Origin: Halobacteriovoraceae bacterium
GTDB taxonomy: Bacteria > Bdellovibrionota > Bacteriovoracia > Bacteriovoracales > Bacteriovoracaceae
Length of the DNA stretch: 64,000 bases
Assembly: GCA_002712005.1 (NCBI GenBank)
Contig: PASP01000018.1
Coordinates: 1-64,000 of the forward strand
Direction of reading: 5' to 3'
Both the position numbers and the translations under genes were made by a program. Position 1 is the stretch's first letter. The number at the start of each line of letters is the position of its first letter. Positions 8,724 to 18,717 of the stretch are shown in pieces. Below the pieces are notes generated by a model. That model was not told where the DNA came from. It saw nothing but the letters and a program-made list of their open reading frames with translations, and did no database searches.

Positions 8724-9947
8724 TTAACCTCCAAAGTCATCCAGCATAATATCTTCTCTTTCTACTCCAAGGCTTAAAAGCATATCAATCACACACTTGT
8801 TCATGATAGGAGGTCCACAAAGATAATATTCACAGTCTTCTGGATTTGGATGATCTTTTAGATATTCATCGTGAAGAACATTATGAATGAACCCAGTATA
8901 ACCTTCCCAATTGTCATCAGGAAGAGCATCTGAAAGGGCCACATGCCACTGGAAGTTATCATTTTCAGCCGCAATCGAATCAAAGTCCTCAACATAGAAC
9001 ATTTCTCTCTTAGAACGAGCACCGTACCAGAAAGAAACTTTTCGATCCGTTTTAATTCTTTTGAACTGGTCAAAGATATGAGAACGCATAGGCGCCATAC
9101 CAGCACCACCACCAACAAATACCATTTCCTTGTCAGTGTCACGAGCAAAGAACTCTCCAAATGGACCAGAGATAGTCACTTTATCTCCTGGCTTAAGAGA
9201 GAAAATATAAGATGACATTTTCCCAGGAGCTACATCGGGATTACGTGGAGGAGGAGAAGCAATACGCACATTAAGCATAATGATTCCATATTCCTCAGGA
9301 TAGTTGGCCATAGAGTAAGCTCTAATCGTTTCATCTTCTACATAAGAAGTGAATTGCCAAAGATTAAACTTATCCCAATCTTCTCTATATTCTTCTTCAA
9401 TATCAAAGTCTTTGTAATCAACTTTAATACCGGGAGGTCTTTCAATTTGAATAAAACCACCAGCTCTAAAAGGAACGGCTTCCCCTTCTGGAAGTTGAAG
9501 AACAAATTCTTTAATAAAAGTAGCAACATTGTGGTTAGACTTAACTGTACAATCCCACTTCTTAACCCCAAAAACTTCTTCAGGAACTTCTACTTCCATG
9601 TCTTGTTTAACTGTTACCTGACAAGAAAGACGGACACCTTCACGGGCTTCCCCTTTAGAAATATGGGACATTTCAGTTTGAAGGATCTCTCCCCCACCAT
9701 CGAGAACTTTAACTTTACATTGACCGCATGTTCCCCCACCACCGCAGGCAGAACTGACAAAGAGTTTTTGATCGGCAAGTACGTTAAGTAGTTTTCCACC
9801 AGCTCCAACTTCGACTTCTTTTTCCCCGTTAATATTGATCTTTACAGGTCCAGAAGCAACTAGCTTAGATTTGGCCAGAAGAATAATGAGTACCAAGGCC
9901 AAGATAACCACGGTAAACATTCCAACACCAAGTAAAATTTGACTCAT
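8724..9947 (-). CDS. nqrF: Na+-NQR subunit F (NADH-oxidising flavoprotein)
   Basis: Entry point of electrons in Na+-NQR: oxidises NADH at FAD and passes electrons to a 2Fe-2S centre. One N-terminal membrane helix is followed by a plant-type ferredoxin domain with [12 protein letters not shown] plus a later LSCQV cysteine, the FAD-binding RAYSMANYP, the nucleotide-binding [13 protein letters not shown] and the usual C-terminal DDFGG. The 407 residues match the family. AGGT precedes the ATG. Lies 47 bases after nqrE. Confidence 0.97.
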   Translation of the reverse strand: MSQILLGVGMFTVVILALVLIILLAKSKLVASGPVKININGEKEVEVGAGGKLLNVLADQKLFVSSACGGGGTCGQCKVKVLDGGGEILQTEMSHISKGEAREGVRLSCQVTVKQDMEVEVPEEVFGVKKWDCTVKSNHNVATFIKEFVLQLPEGEAVPFRAGGFIQIERPPGIKVDYKDFDIEEEYREDWDKFNLWQFTSYVEDETIRAYSMANYPEEYGIIMLNVRIASPPPRNPDVAPGKMSSYIFSLKPGDKVTISGPFGEFFARDTDKEMVFVGGGAGMAPMRSHIFDQFKRIKTDRKVSFWYGARSKREMFYVEDFDSIAAENDNFQWHVALSDALPDDNWEGYTGFIHNVLHDEYLKDHPNPEDCEYYLCGPPIMNKCVIDMLLSLGVEREDIMLDDFGG

Positions 9948-9994
9948 GTTTTATACCTATTTTTAAAGTTTATAATTGTTTAATAAATTCCTTC

Positions 9995-10606
9995 TTAAAG
10001 TTGGATACCAGAAAAACCTAGGAAACCAATGGCCATAAGACCTACGGTTACAAAGGTAATTCCAAGACCACGAAGTCCGGGAGGAACATCTGAGTACTTC
10101 ATTTTCTCACGTATTCCTGCAAGAGCTGCAATGGCCAATGCCCAACCAAATCCTGATCCTACTCCATAAGTAACAGATTCTCCGAAAGAATAATCCCTTT
10201 CAACCATGAATAGTGTTCCCCCAAGAATGGCACAATTCACTGTAATAAGGGGAAGGAAAATCCCAAGAGCATTATAGAGAGAAGGAAAGAAACGATCGAG
10301 AGTCATTTCCAAGATCTGAACCATAGCAGCGATAACACCGATATAGGAAATCAAACCTAAGAAGCTAAGATCGACATTCGGTAGTCCTGCCCAAGCGAGA
10401 GCTCCTTCTCTAAGTAGGTTATTATAGATAAGGTTGTTAACAGGAACCGTAATGGCCTGAACGACAACAACAGCTACACCAAGCCCCAAGGCCGTGTTTA
10501 CTTTCTTAGATACAGCTAAGAAAGTACACATTCCAAGGAAGAAACCTAAAGCAAGGTTTTCAATAAAAACTGCTTTAACAAATAAACTTAAATGATGTTC
10601 TAACAT
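9995..10606 (-). CDS. nqrE: Na+-NQR subunit E
   Basis: Integral membrane subunit (203 residues, about six helices) homologous to NqrD. Cys27 (in LGMCTF) and the cysteine in TVNCAILGG fit the known cysteines that, with the NqrD pair, hold an intramembrane iron-sulfur cluster between the inner and outer faces. Lies 18 bases after nqrD. Confidence 0.97.
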   Translation of the reverse strand: MLEHHLSLFVKAVFIENLALGFFLGMCTFLAVSKKVNTALGLGVAVVVVQAITVPVNNLIYNNLLREGALAWAGLPNVDLSFLGLISYIGVIAAMVQILEMTLDRFFPSLYNALGIFLPLITVNCAILGGTLFMVERDYSFGESVTYGVGSGFGWALAIAALAGIREKMKYSDVPPGLRGLGITFVTVGLMAIGFLGFSGIQL

Positions 10607-10624
10607 ATTCTATTTCCTTAAAAA

Positions 10625-11242
10625 TTATTCGCTTTCAATTTGATCAGTTTTCCAAGAACGAAGTCCCCAAATAAGAAATCCGATAATGAAAAATGCTGAA
10701 GGAGCAAGAAGGGCCATACCATTTGGCATATACCATCCACCTTCGTTGATTGTTTTAAAAACAGTCATCCCAAGAAGTTTACCACTTCCAAAGAGCTCTC
10801 TTACGAAAGCAACGAGAATGAGGATTAAAGAATAACCAATCCCATTACCTACACCGTCGATGAAACTCATGACAGGACCATTTTTCATCGCATAACCTTC
10901 TGCACGTCCCATAACGATACAGTTAGTAATGATCAGACCAACATAAACAGACATGGCCTTAGCAATGTCATAAAAGAAGGCCTTTAGAATTTGGTCGGTC
11001 AAAATAACCATCGAGGCGATAATGACCATCTGACAAATAATTCTAATCGAAGAAGGAATATGATTTCTAATAATAGAAACAAAGAATGAACTGAATGCTG
11101 TAACGAGAGTCACCGCAACAGACATAACGAGAGCCGTTTCTAATTTTGTGGTAACAGCTAGTGCCGAACAGATCCCAAGAATCTGTAGAGCAATAGGGTT
11201 ATTATCAAAAACGGGTGCAAATAGAGTCTTTTTAATACTCAT
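10625..11242 (-). CDS. nqrD: Na+-NQR subunit D
   Basis: Integral membrane subunit (205 residues), paralogous to NqrE. Cys25 (LGICSALAV) and the cysteine in [14 protein letters not shown] are the two expected cluster ligands. The start shares one base with the nqrC stop (TAATG), so translation is probably coupled. Confidence 0.97.
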   Translation of the reverse strand: MSIKKTLFAPVFDNNPIALQILGICSALAVTTKLETALVMSVAVTLVTAFSSFFVSIIRNHIPSSIRIICQMVIIASMVILTDQILKAFFYDIAKAMSVYVGLIITNCIVMGRAEGYAMKNGPVMSFIDGVGNGIGYSLILILVAFVRELFGSGKLLGMTVFKTINEGGWYMPNGMALLAPSAFFIIGFLIWGLRSWKTDQIESE

Positions 11243-12030
11243 TATAAAACCCCTCCATCTCTAAAGTTAGTTAAGAATTTTCCGTAACCTTCTTTACCAA
11301 CCCAATAATTAATCGTTGATTCAACACCTTTTGAAGTAAGCGTCGCTCCAGAGAGTCCATCGACTTTCTGATCAGCATTAGGAGTTCCTGAGTCAACTGT
11401 TCCTTTAATAACGGTAAACACAGGATTGTAGTCATCTTCTGAAAGAACATGCTTTCCTTTCCATTGAGCTTGCCATTTTGGATTTTCAATTTCTCCACCT
11501 AGACCTGGAGTTTCTCCGTGAGAATACCAACCAATACCTTTTACAGTACGAGTGTCAGGAGCTAGAGCAAGAAAGCCGTACATCGTAGACCAAAGACCTT
11601 TACCATGAATAGGAAGAACTACCTGAGTAACTTTCCCACCATTTTTGATGAAGTAAACTGGTCTAACTTCTGCACGAGTTTTAATCGAAGCAATATCTTC
11701 GGCACTTGGAATAGAAATCGCAGCAGCTGGATCTTTATCTGTTACCCCTAATTGAAAAGATGATGGGTCTTTTTGAGAAACTTTTCCCGTGCTGAGATCG
11801 ATCATCTTTGTTTCAACATTCTTATTATAAGTCTCTTCAATTTCTTTCTTGGAAACAGCACCACTTTTGAGAAGTCCTGTAGAAAGGAGAAGGTTCTTTT
11901 GAACGTCAATTTTCTTATTTTCGTCTTGGATGGGCTTTAACTTAACAGCAGCTGTAGAAACAAGCACTGAACAGGCCACACATAAACCAAGAGCAACACC
12001 TAATGTTTTAGTAGTACTATCGCTAGACAT
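11242..12030 (-). CDS. nqrC: Na+-NQR subunit C (covalent FMN)
   Basis: Membrane-anchored, periplasm-facing subunit carrying covalently bound FMN. One N-terminal helix (residues 9-29); the flavinylation motif SGAT lies in [12 protein letters not shown], with the FMN-linked threonine at residue 230. [11 protein letters not shown] is a typical family segment. The 262 residues match NqrC. Its start overlaps nqrB by eight bases, and the operon supplies ApbE for the modification. Confidence 0.97.
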   Translation of the reverse strand: MSSDSTTKTLGVALGLCVACSVLVSTAAVKLKPIQDENKKIDVQKNLLLSTGLLKSGAVSKKEIEETYNKNVETKMIDLSTGKVSQKDPSSFQLGVTDKDPAAAISIPSAEDIASIKTRAEVRPVYFIKNGGKVTQVVLPIHGKGLWSTMYGFLALAPDTRTVKGIGWYSHGETPGLGGEIENPKWQAQWKGKHVLSEDDYNPVFTVIKGTVDSGTPNADQKVDGLSGATLTSKGVESTINYWVGKEGYGKFLTNFRDGGVL

Positions 12031-13225
12031 TTCTTACCGCCCTCCTCTTAATGTTGGCGTTAATGACAAAGTAGTCAATCAATGGGGCCATACAGTTAGC
12101 AAATAGAATCGCAAGCATAGTTCCCGCTGGATAGGCAGGGTTTACGACACGAATGAGTCCAACCATAAATCCAATGAGAAGTCCGTAGACCCATTGCCCT
12201 TTAATTGTCGTTGCCGCAGATACAGGGTCTGTGGCCATGAATACCGTACCAAATGCGAAACCACCAACAACGAGGTGCCATAGTGGAGACATGCTAAACA
12301 TTTGATTCGTATCTGATCCGATAAGGAAGAAAATAGAAGTCGTAAAAAGCAGACCGATTACACAAGAGAGCATAATTCTCCAGGAACCAATCCCTGTTAC
12401 ACAAAGGTAACCTGCTCCTAAAAGACAAGCAATTGCCGAAGTCTCTCCCATACTTCCAGGAATCAATCCAAGAAAAGATTGTGTCCAAGTGTAAGCGACA
12501 GAATCCATACCAGCTGCAGTAGCTTGACCAAGAATAGTAGCTCCAGAGTAACCATCTACAGCAGTCCATACAGCATCACCTGAAATCTGTGCCGGATAAG
12601 CAAAGAAGAGGAAGGCACGTGCAGTTAAGGCAGGGTTTAAAAAGTTCTTCCCAGTACCACCAAAGATTTCTTTTCCAACAATCACTCCAAAAATAATTCC
12701 AACGGCAACTTGCCAGAGAGGAATTGTGGGAGGAAGAGTTAAAGGATAAAGAAGACCTGTTACTAGAAAACCTTCATTGATTTCGTGCTTTCTAACCACA
12801 GAAAAGAGAACTTCACAGGCACCACCAGCAGCTTGGGTCACAATGAAAACCGGTAGAAAATAAAGAAGCCCATGAACAAAGTTAGAAATGATATTAGCAG
12901 GATCTGTTGCTAGGCCAATGAGAGCAAGAATGGCTCCCCTCCAACCTTCAACCGAACTCTGCCCCATCTCAGCAAGAACCGTGTTGGCCTGATAACCAGT
13001 GTTATAGCAGGCCATAAGGATACAAGGCATCAGAGCGATGGCCACAGTTCCCATGAGTCTTTTAAGATCAAGAGCGTCTCTTACGTGAACGGAACCTTTC
13101 GCCGTTTCACCAGGACTATAAACAAATGTGTCAATCATCTCATAGATCGGATAGAATTTTTCGAATTTTCCGCCGTCTACAAAGTGTGGATGTTGAGAGT
13201 CGAGAAACTTTCTAAGCGCTTTCAT
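12023..13225 (-). CDS. nqrB: Na+-NQR subunit B (covalent FMN, Na+ channel)
   Basis: Largest membrane subunit (400 residues, about ten helices), with the sodium path, riboflavin and covalent FMN sites. The flavinylation motif [11 protein letters not shown] puts the modified threonine near residue 230. Other conserved segments are [13 protein letters not shown] and [11 protein letters not shown]. The soluble N-terminal part ([14 protein letters not shown]) is typical. Start overlaps the nqrA stop by one base. Confidence 0.97.
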   Translation of the reverse strand: MKALRKFLDSQHPHFVDGGKFEKFYPIYEMIDTFVYSPGETAKGSVHVRDALDLKRLMGTVAIALMPCILMACYNTGYQANTVLAEMGQSSVEGWRGAILALIGLATDPANIISNFVHGLLYFLPVFIVTQAAGGACEVLFSVVRKHEINEGFLVTGLLYPLTLPPTIPLWQVAVGIIFGVIVGKEIFGGTGKNFLNPALTARAFLFFAYPAQISGDAVWTAVDGYSGATILGQATAAGMDSVAYTWTQSFLGLIPGSMGETSAIACLLGAGYLCVTGIGSWRIMLSCVIGLLFTTSIFFLIGSDTNQMFSMSPLWHLVVGGFAFGTVFMATDPVSAATTIKGQWVYGLLIGFMVGLIRVVNPAYPAGTMLAILFANCMAPLIDYFVINANIKRRAVRNV

Positions 13226-14562
13226 TATCCTTCCTTCTCAATAGTCGTTAATGTTTGTCTTAATGATGGTCCAAAGTCATCTTTACCTGGTGAGGCAAAT
13301 GTACAAAGGGCCAAATCTTCCTCATCAAGCTCTAGAGCTCCAAGCTGTTGAGCAAAGTCAACATCTTGAGTTTTAAGGGCCTTTAAAAGTTGAGTGGGAA
13401 GAATATCCAATGGCATTACAGCTTCGAAAACACCAACGGGTACGATAGCTCTATGAGATCCATAGGTATTTGTGTGAAAATTAAAAACTTTATTTTTGAA
13501 TTTTCCGGCATAAGTATTTTTGATAGAAAATTTATCGTAACCTGGACCCATCCAACCAGCGAACTCTCTATCATTATTTTCTTCGATAACAGAGATTTGG
13601 TTATGAAAACGACCAAGATAAGTGAAAGCACCTTCAACCTTACGTCCGTTTAAGATACTTCCAGAAATAATACGATTTGATCCTTCAGCTAATTCACCTT
13701 CTAGAATCGTTCCTAATGAAGCACCCAAACGAGTTCTCAAAAGCCTAGGATTCTTAACTCTAGGTCCCGCTAAGGAAACAATTCTTTCAAGAAAGATCTG
13801 TCCTGTCTTAATCAAACGACCAAGAGCCACAACATCCTGAGTTCCGATATGCCATACCTGCTTAGCGAAACTTACAGGGTCAAGATGGTGAATATGGGTT
13901 CCCACAAGTCCTGCAGGGTGAGGACCAGTGAATTCTTCATGATGGATATTGTCTCCAGAAACCTCTGGAAACTTAGCTCCCTTGGCCTTGATCACGTAGA
14001 GCTTAGGGGCCATTTTGGCGAGAGCTTCTACACCAATTTTATAGTCTTCCTCATACTCAGCAACAACAACTTCTGGATCACCTGCTAGAGGATTTGTATC
14101 CATATTGTTAATGAAAATACTAGAAGGAGAACTACCGATAGCTGGAGCTTTAGAAAAAGGTCTTGTTCTTAGAGCTGGCCAAAGTCCTGCTTCAACCATA
14201 AGAGCAGCAACTTCTTCAGAGCTATATTCAGAAACTTCTTTCTCTTTATAGTTCTCTAATGTTTTCTGCTCTTCTCCCTCAACAGAGATAACCACTGTTT
14301 GAAGAACTCTTCTGTCTCCACGATTGATTTCTTTAACTGTTCCTGCAGCAGGAGAAGTGTAAAGAACACCGGGAACTTTCTTACATTCGAAAATGGGATC
14401 TCCAACTTTAACCTTATCGCCAACTTTCACATGCATAGTAGGCTTCATCCCTACATAATCAGAACCCGTAAGAGCAACTTCAGTCACTGGACGAGCATTG
14501 TTAATTTTCTGCGATGGAACACCTGCGATAGGTAAATCGAGACCTTTTTTAATCTTGATCAT
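13225..14562 (-). CDS. nqrA: Na+-NQR subunit A
   Basis: Cytoplasmic subunit of Na+-NQR (445 residues). The N-terminal [12 protein letters not shown], the early [22 protein letters not shown] and [11 protein letters not shown] are family signatures. First gene of nqrABCDEF-apbE-nqrM, all on the minus strand within 7.1 kb and mostly overlapping or closely spaced. AGG lies ten bases before the ATG. Na+-NQR is common in marine bacteria and would supply a sodium gradient for transport and possibly motility. Confidence 0.97.
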   Translation of the reverse strand: MIKIKKGLDLPIAGVPSQKINNARPVTEVALTGSDYVGMKPTMHVKVGDKVKVGDPIFECKKVPGVLYTSPAAGTVKEINRGDRRVLQTVVISVEGEEQKTLENYKEKEVSEYSSEEVAALMVEAGLWPALRTRPFSKAPAIGSSPSSIFINNMDTNPLAGDPEVVVAEYEEDYKIGVEALAKMAPKLYVIKAKGAKFPEVSGDNIHHEEFTGPHPAGLVGTHIHHLDPVSFAKQVWHIGTQDVVALGRLIKTGQIFLERIVSLAGPRVKNPRLLRTRLGASLGTILEGELAEGSNRIISGSILNGRKVEGAFTYLGRFHNQISVIEENNDREFAGWMGPGYDKFSIKNTYAGKFKNKVFNFHTNTYGSHRAIVPVGVFEAVMPLDILPTQLLKALKTQDVDFAQQLGALELDEEDLALCTFASPGKDDFGPSLRQTLTTIEKEG

Positions 14563-14818
14563 AGTGTAAACCTGGTACCGTTAATAATGGGTAAATATAA
14601 AATAAAACTACGTTTTAATTACTTTTTAAACTTTCACTCCATATCCACTGAGAATTCCTTCTCCATGGGGACATGAAACCTTGAAAGAGGTCGTTAAAAT
14701 TTCTGCTATATTTGTATTTATAGTGGTTTATAACAGAATCTCTTCGATGTGTAACTACTTTGATAAAAACTTTTTTTCTAAATAAAAAAACAAATGCTAC
14801 ACAGAATTCAACAAGCTC
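14563..14818. other. Intergenic region upstream of nqrA
   Basis: A 256-base spacer of about 70% AT that must carry the nqr promoter on the minus strand. Several TATA-like blocks are visible (for example TATAAA near 14728-14733), but no -35/-10 pair is good enough to assign. A short A/T-rich run after the YchJ-like gene might end its transcript, but no stable stem is seen. Confidence 0.4.
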
Positions 14819-15322
14819 TTAACGTCCACAACATTTCTTGAACTTCTTACCTGACCCACATGGACAAGGATCATTTCTCCCAACCTTGGGACCTTGACGT
14901 CTAACCGTGTCATTTATAAGAGCACCATCAGTAAACCACCACTTCCCTTCTTTCTTATCAAAGCTAGAACGTTCATGGTGCATATTGCCTTTATTGCCTA
15001 CTGTATAACGCGCAACAAATTCAACAATACCTTTATCGTCATCCTCTTTTCCCTCTTGGACATCAATAATATTTAATCCTTCCCAAATAGATTGAGTTGA
15101 CCATGCAGTAATTTCATCGAGATTAACTTCATCACGAGTAGAGGGATTATGTGTTTCGTAAATATACTCAGGCTCGTGAACGACGAAAGCACTATATCGA
15201 GAGCGCATAAGTTTTTCTGCTGTAGGAGCTTCTTTATCTCCAGAAATATAAGGATTACAACAATTCTTAAAAAGCTCTTGGGTTCCACAAGGACAAGCTT
15301 CTTCAAGCCATTCTTCTCTCAT
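14819..15322 (-). CDS. YchJ-like protein with two SEC-C-type motifs
   Basis: Function of the family is uncertain; SEC-C motifs bind zinc. From ATG 15322 (GGAG eight bases upstream) the protein has an N-terminal [13 protein letters not shown] motif, a central YchJ core ([23 protein letters not shown]) and a C-terminal [16 protein letters not shown] motif, the arrangement of the UPF0225/YchJ family. An 18-residue extension to 15376 is possible but unlikely because the SD favours 15322. About 167 residues. Confidence 0.88.
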   Translation of the reverse strand: MREEWLEEACPCGTQELFKNCCNPYISGDKEAPTAEKLMRSRYSAFVVHEPEYIYETHNPSTRDEVNLDEITAWSTQSIWEGLNIIDVQEGKEDDDKGIVEFVARYTVGNKGNMHHERSSFDKKEGKWWFTDGALINDTVRRQGPKVGRNDPCPCGSGKKFKKCCGR

Positions 15323-15420
15323 CTCTACTCCATGAATGTAATTGAAAATAAGTATGGATTTACCATACCCCCTCACACCTTAAGTGAAAACTGAAACTTC
15401 ATGCAAAATTCTTAAGTCGA

Positions 15421-16104
15421 TTAAAGTCTTCGGTAGAGATAATCCGTGAAATGAGTAGTCTCCTCATTGAAGTGGAACTTACTCTCCAATACTCTTGAAC
15501 CAATGATGGTAAAGTGTGGCCTTAACAACTCTAAATAATCCCTCTTGGTTCTATGGATAGCGTATCGATCTTTAAATTCAAGATCACTTACTTGCCTTTG
15601 CAGTTCATAGTCAGTGGGAACACTGAGATAGAGATATTTCATTTGTTTACTCATCATAGGAATGACTTTCTTCAACTCTTTATCCGTTAAATATTGAAAG
15701 ACAGATGTACACAATCCGAGGTCGTACCATTTTGACTTTTTGTGAATTGATTCGCTCCACGTAACAAGATCCCACTTCTTCAAAGTGAGCTTGGTTGAAT
15801 CGCAAGGAGAAATTTTTCTTTCCTTCACTCTATCAAATGCATAGGTTGAGGGCTCAATTCCCATGGCCCTATAGGGCATAAATTCTTTTAATACTTCTTC
15901 AAAGAGATGACCAAGGCCAAAGCCAAGATCTATCACAGAGCTGATATCGACATAGTCTACCGCGAAGAAGGCCGAAATATATTTTGCATGTTGCCCGGCA
16001 TTTACAATCCCGTCCATTTCCTCAGGTTCATTATAGTTTTCTTCCCAATATTGAGATGAAAATCCTATCGCTCCTGACTCTTTCTTTGTTTTCTTAGTGG
16101 ACAT
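15421..16104 (-). CDS. Class I SAM-dependent methyltransferase
   Basis: A 227-residue protein with the SAM-binding motif VIDLGFGLGHLFEEVL near residue 60 and the acidic motif II in MGIEPSTY; later DLGLCTSVFQYLTD fits motif IV. Substrate unknown. It lies 37 bases after the MATE gene and may be cotranscribed with it. Residues 1-30 (lysine-rich start, then FSSQYWEENYNEPEEMDGIVNAGQH) resemble bacterial small-molecule methyltransferases. Confidence 0.8.
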   Translation of the reverse strand: MSTKKTKKESGAIGFSSQYWEENYNEPEEMDGIVNAGQHAKYISAFFAVDYVDISSVIDLGFGLGHLFEEVLKEFMPYRAMGIEPSTYAFDRVKERKISPCDSTKLTLKKWDLVTWSESIHKKSKWYDLGLCTSVFQYLTDKELKKVIPMMSKQMKYLYLSVPTDYELQRQVSDLEFKDRYAIHRTKRDYLELLRPHFTIIGSRVLESKFHFNEETTHFTDYLYRRL

Positions 16105-16141
16105 TTTTTAGCCTTTTCAAAATGACTTTGTATTTCTTTCT

Positions 16142-17449
16142 CTACACCTTAGAAAAAACTTTCTTTCTCACATAATAATAACCTGATAATCCGCGATAAG
16201 CATTTAAGGTAATCATACCGGCCCATATCCAAATAAGATCAGGATAGAGAAAAGAAACTAAGGAAAGGGGAATATAAGTGAGCAATGCTCCAATAAACAT
16301 ATGTTTTCTTAAAAATGAAAAGCCATTTAAACCAAAAATCAGTCCATCAAATACAAAAGCGACAGCAGAAAAGACTTGAGAAATAACAATGGGCCATTTA
16401 AGTAAATAGAGCTGCTCAAGTACGGTTTGGTCTTCGACAAAGAGCTGAACAACTTTATGCCAGAAAATCCCATAGAAAAAGAAAAAGGCGATCCCAACAA
16501 AGAGACCTAACTTGAGTAATTCGCGAAACGCAACTGATGTACGTTTGAAATGACCAGCAAAGAAGAATCGTGCCCCTAAAATATTTCCAGTGATAGCAAG
16601 ACCATCCAAAAAGAAAGAGGCCAAGAGCCAAACTTGCAATAGAACTTGATGGGCCCCTAGAGCGTCAACGCCCAAGCGAGAGGCAAATCTTGTGGAGGAA
16701 AAGAAGCACAGAGTAAGAATGAAGCTTCTTCCAAACATATCAAAGGAAGACTTACCAAACTTGAGCCACTGACCTTTTAAAACCTTGCTCTTTAGAAATC
16801 CTTGGCGCAGTTTTTCGTCCTGAAAGAGAAAGTAAAGTCCCAAAAGACTGGTGGCCACATGAGCAGCAATTGTACCATAGGCCGCCCCTTTCAATCCTAG
16901 GTTCATAGGATAGAGAAAGAGCCAAGAAAGGAGAATATTACATACAGTGCTCGCAATCATAAGCCATAGCACTAGCTTCAACCTTCCAAACCCTCTAAGA
17001 ATACTTAATAAGGTAATGGAAAGAACAGTGAAGACATGAAAACCTACTCGGGGTGAAAAGTATTCATCAAAGAGAACTCTTAACTTAGGAATTCCCCCAC
17101 TTATTTCAAACCATAAGTCCTGAGGGAGCCAAAGTACTAATGAACAACTTAAACCCACAAGAAGCGCTAAGCTTAAAGAGATCTTTATACGAGATCGCAG
17201 CAGCTCTAAATTCTTACCTGCTTCATGATCTGCAATGGCCTGGGTGCTAGTATGAACAAGGAAATTGAACATCCAAGTTATCGCATTGAAAACAGCGACC
17301 GCTAAGGCCAAAGCAGCTAAGGACTCCCGATCTAAGTGTCCAACTAATGCCGTATCTACGACTGAGGCCAGGGGCTCAAAAACAGATGCAACAATAGAGG
17401 GAACAGAGAACCACCAGAGGTCTCGAGAACGTAGTCCTTTTAATTTCAT
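16142..17449 (-). CDS. MATE-family efflux transporter
   Basis: Twelve-helix inner-membrane exporter of the multidrug and toxin extrusion family (435 residues), driven by Na+ or H+. The N-terminal segment FSVPSIVASVFEPLASVVDTALVGHL is diagnostic of the DinF-like branch. Next to Na+-NQR a sodium-driven mechanism is possible but not shown. Eighteen bases separate it from the SirB-like gene upstream. Confidence 0.92.
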   Translation of the reverse strand: MKLKGLRSRDLWWFSVPSIVASVFEPLASVVDTALVGHLDRESLAALALAVAVFNAITWMFNFLVHTSTQAIADHEAGKNLELLRSRIKISLSLALLVGLSCSLVLWLPQDLWFEISGGIPKLRVLFDEYFSPRVGFHVFTVLSITLLSILRGFGRLKLVLWLMIASTVCNILLSWLFLYPMNLGLKGAAYGTIAAHVATSLLGLYFLFQDEKLRQGFLKSKVLKGQWLKFGKSSFDMFGRSFILTLCFFSSTRFASRLGVDALGAHQVLLQVWLLASFFLDGLAITGNILGARFFFAGHFKRTSVAFRELLKLGLFVGIAFFFFYGIFWHKVVQLFVEDQTVLEQLYLLKWPIVISQVFSAVAFVFDGLIFGLNGFSFLRKHMFIGALLTYIPLSLVSFLYPDLIWIWAGMITLNAYRGLSGYYYVRKKVFSKV

Positions 17450-17467
17450 TTAAACCTAATAGCTAGT

Positions 17468-17836
17468 TTAGAAGGGCTTATTTACGGCCAAGTATACCGC
17501 CATAACACCTAAAATAAGAAAACCATAGAAAACGGCTACTCTTCCCTTTTTAAGGCGCTTAGCAAGAATGGGAGCTCCAATGGTAAGAATCGCCCAAATC
17601 GTTACCTTGGCGTGAAGAAATCCTGGCCAAGATTCAGTGTGGCGAATCCCTAGTGCTGTAAGAATCAGCCCCATTCCCCCTACTAGAATAAAGAGTGAAG
17701 CTATTCCTGTAATAATTTTGTTAAGCTTGCTATCTTTCTCAGAGAGCATCGCTCCCCCAAAGCCAGCAAAAAAGAATATAATTGCGGAAATATGTAGTAC
17801 TCGATAAAAATATTCTGAAAAAAATGAATCACCCAT
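17468..17836 (-). CDS. SirB-like small membrane protein
   Basis: A 122-residue protein with four predicted membrane helices (about residues 11-28, 40-61, 74-92, 101-118) and a histidine in the first helix. Size and topology resemble the SirB family, whose role is unclear, and related heme-free membrane proteins. First gene of a probable operon with the MATE exporter. Confidence 0.55.
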   Translation of the reverse strand: MGDSFFSEYFYRVLHISAIIFFFAGFGGAMLSEKDSKLNKIITGIASLFILVGGMGLILTALGIRHTESWPGFLHAKVTIWAILTIGAPILAKRLKKGRVAVFYGFLILGVMAVYLAVNKPF

Positions 17837-17944
17837 AATCTAGCTCTCCTCTAAAATTTTATATCTATAAACTGACAGAAATATGCAAGTTTTTCCAGTT
17901 TTATCTACTTAGATTTTTATAGATGCATAGAGTACAATCTTGGT

Positions 17945-18679
17945 ATGGATATAAAAAGAAAGCCCCGAGGGGATAAAATATATCGCGGCGCATACTCTTA
18001 CTTCAAAGGAGATAAACTCTATGCGGAAGAAGAGTTTGAAGTCTACAAAGACCGAAAAGAACTAGGTATGAGCTTCTTTGCAACTCTCCATGCCAGGGTT
18101 GCAACAGGGGAACTTCTCAATATTTACTTAGATTATAGCCTTACTAAAGACTACACTCCTCAGAAACTTCTTATTGAAAAAGATATCGGTCAAGAAAGTG
18201 TGACGGAGATCTTTGATTTCAATCCTCGTAAAAATGGTGTTGATTATATCTTTATTAATAAGGCCGGACAGGAACATTTTCAAATTACAGTACCTCCAAA
18301 GTTTGGAATTACCACTCCAACAACGAGTACTTCCATGCTCTTTCTTAAATATAAAAAAGAAGATACGACTGCAAAGAATCACTACCAAGTACTGAGTTCA
18401 TCCAATCAATGGGTTTTTGAAAAAGAGCCCTACATGCAAAATATAGTGGCAGAAAGAGCAGCACTATCTGCAGAGAACTTTAGTATTGATGGGCAATCTG
18501 TAGCGGCTACCCCCTATCGTATATGGGATGCTTCTGACATAGAAGATATTAATGATGCTGCTCATGTTAATCATGTCTCTGTCCAGCTCTCAAAGTACGC
18601 ATCCATCCCCTACCAAGTAAAGTCTCAAGATGGAACCCGTATCCAAATCAAGTATCTTAATGACTTAGATAAAGATTAA
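17945..18679 (+). CDS. Conserved-looking protein of unknown function
   Basis: No family recognised. The 244-residue protein has no signal peptide or membrane helix and looks like a mostly beta soluble protein (alternating strands such as ELLNIYLDYSLTKDY and DYIFINKAGQEHFQITV). No clear Shine-Dalgarno precedes the ATG; instead TACAAT lies at 17933-17938, seven bases before it, so a leaderless transcript is possible. Convergent with the DinG gene. Confidence 0.75.
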   Translation: MDIKRKPRGDKIYRGAYSYFKGDKLYAEEEFEVYKDRKELGMSFFATLHARVATGELLNIYLDYSLTKDYTPQKLLIEKDIGQESVTEIFDFNPRKNGVDYIFINKAGQEHFQITVPPKFGITTPTTSTSMLFLKYKKEDTTAKNHYQVLSSSNQWVFEKEPYMQNIVAERAALSAENFSIDGQSVAATPYRIWDASDIEDINDAAHVNHVSVQLSKYASIPYQVKSQDGTRIQIKYLNDLDKD

Positions 18680-18717
18680 TGAATTAAAAAGCGCTTATTG
18701 GATGAGGCTTAATGAGC

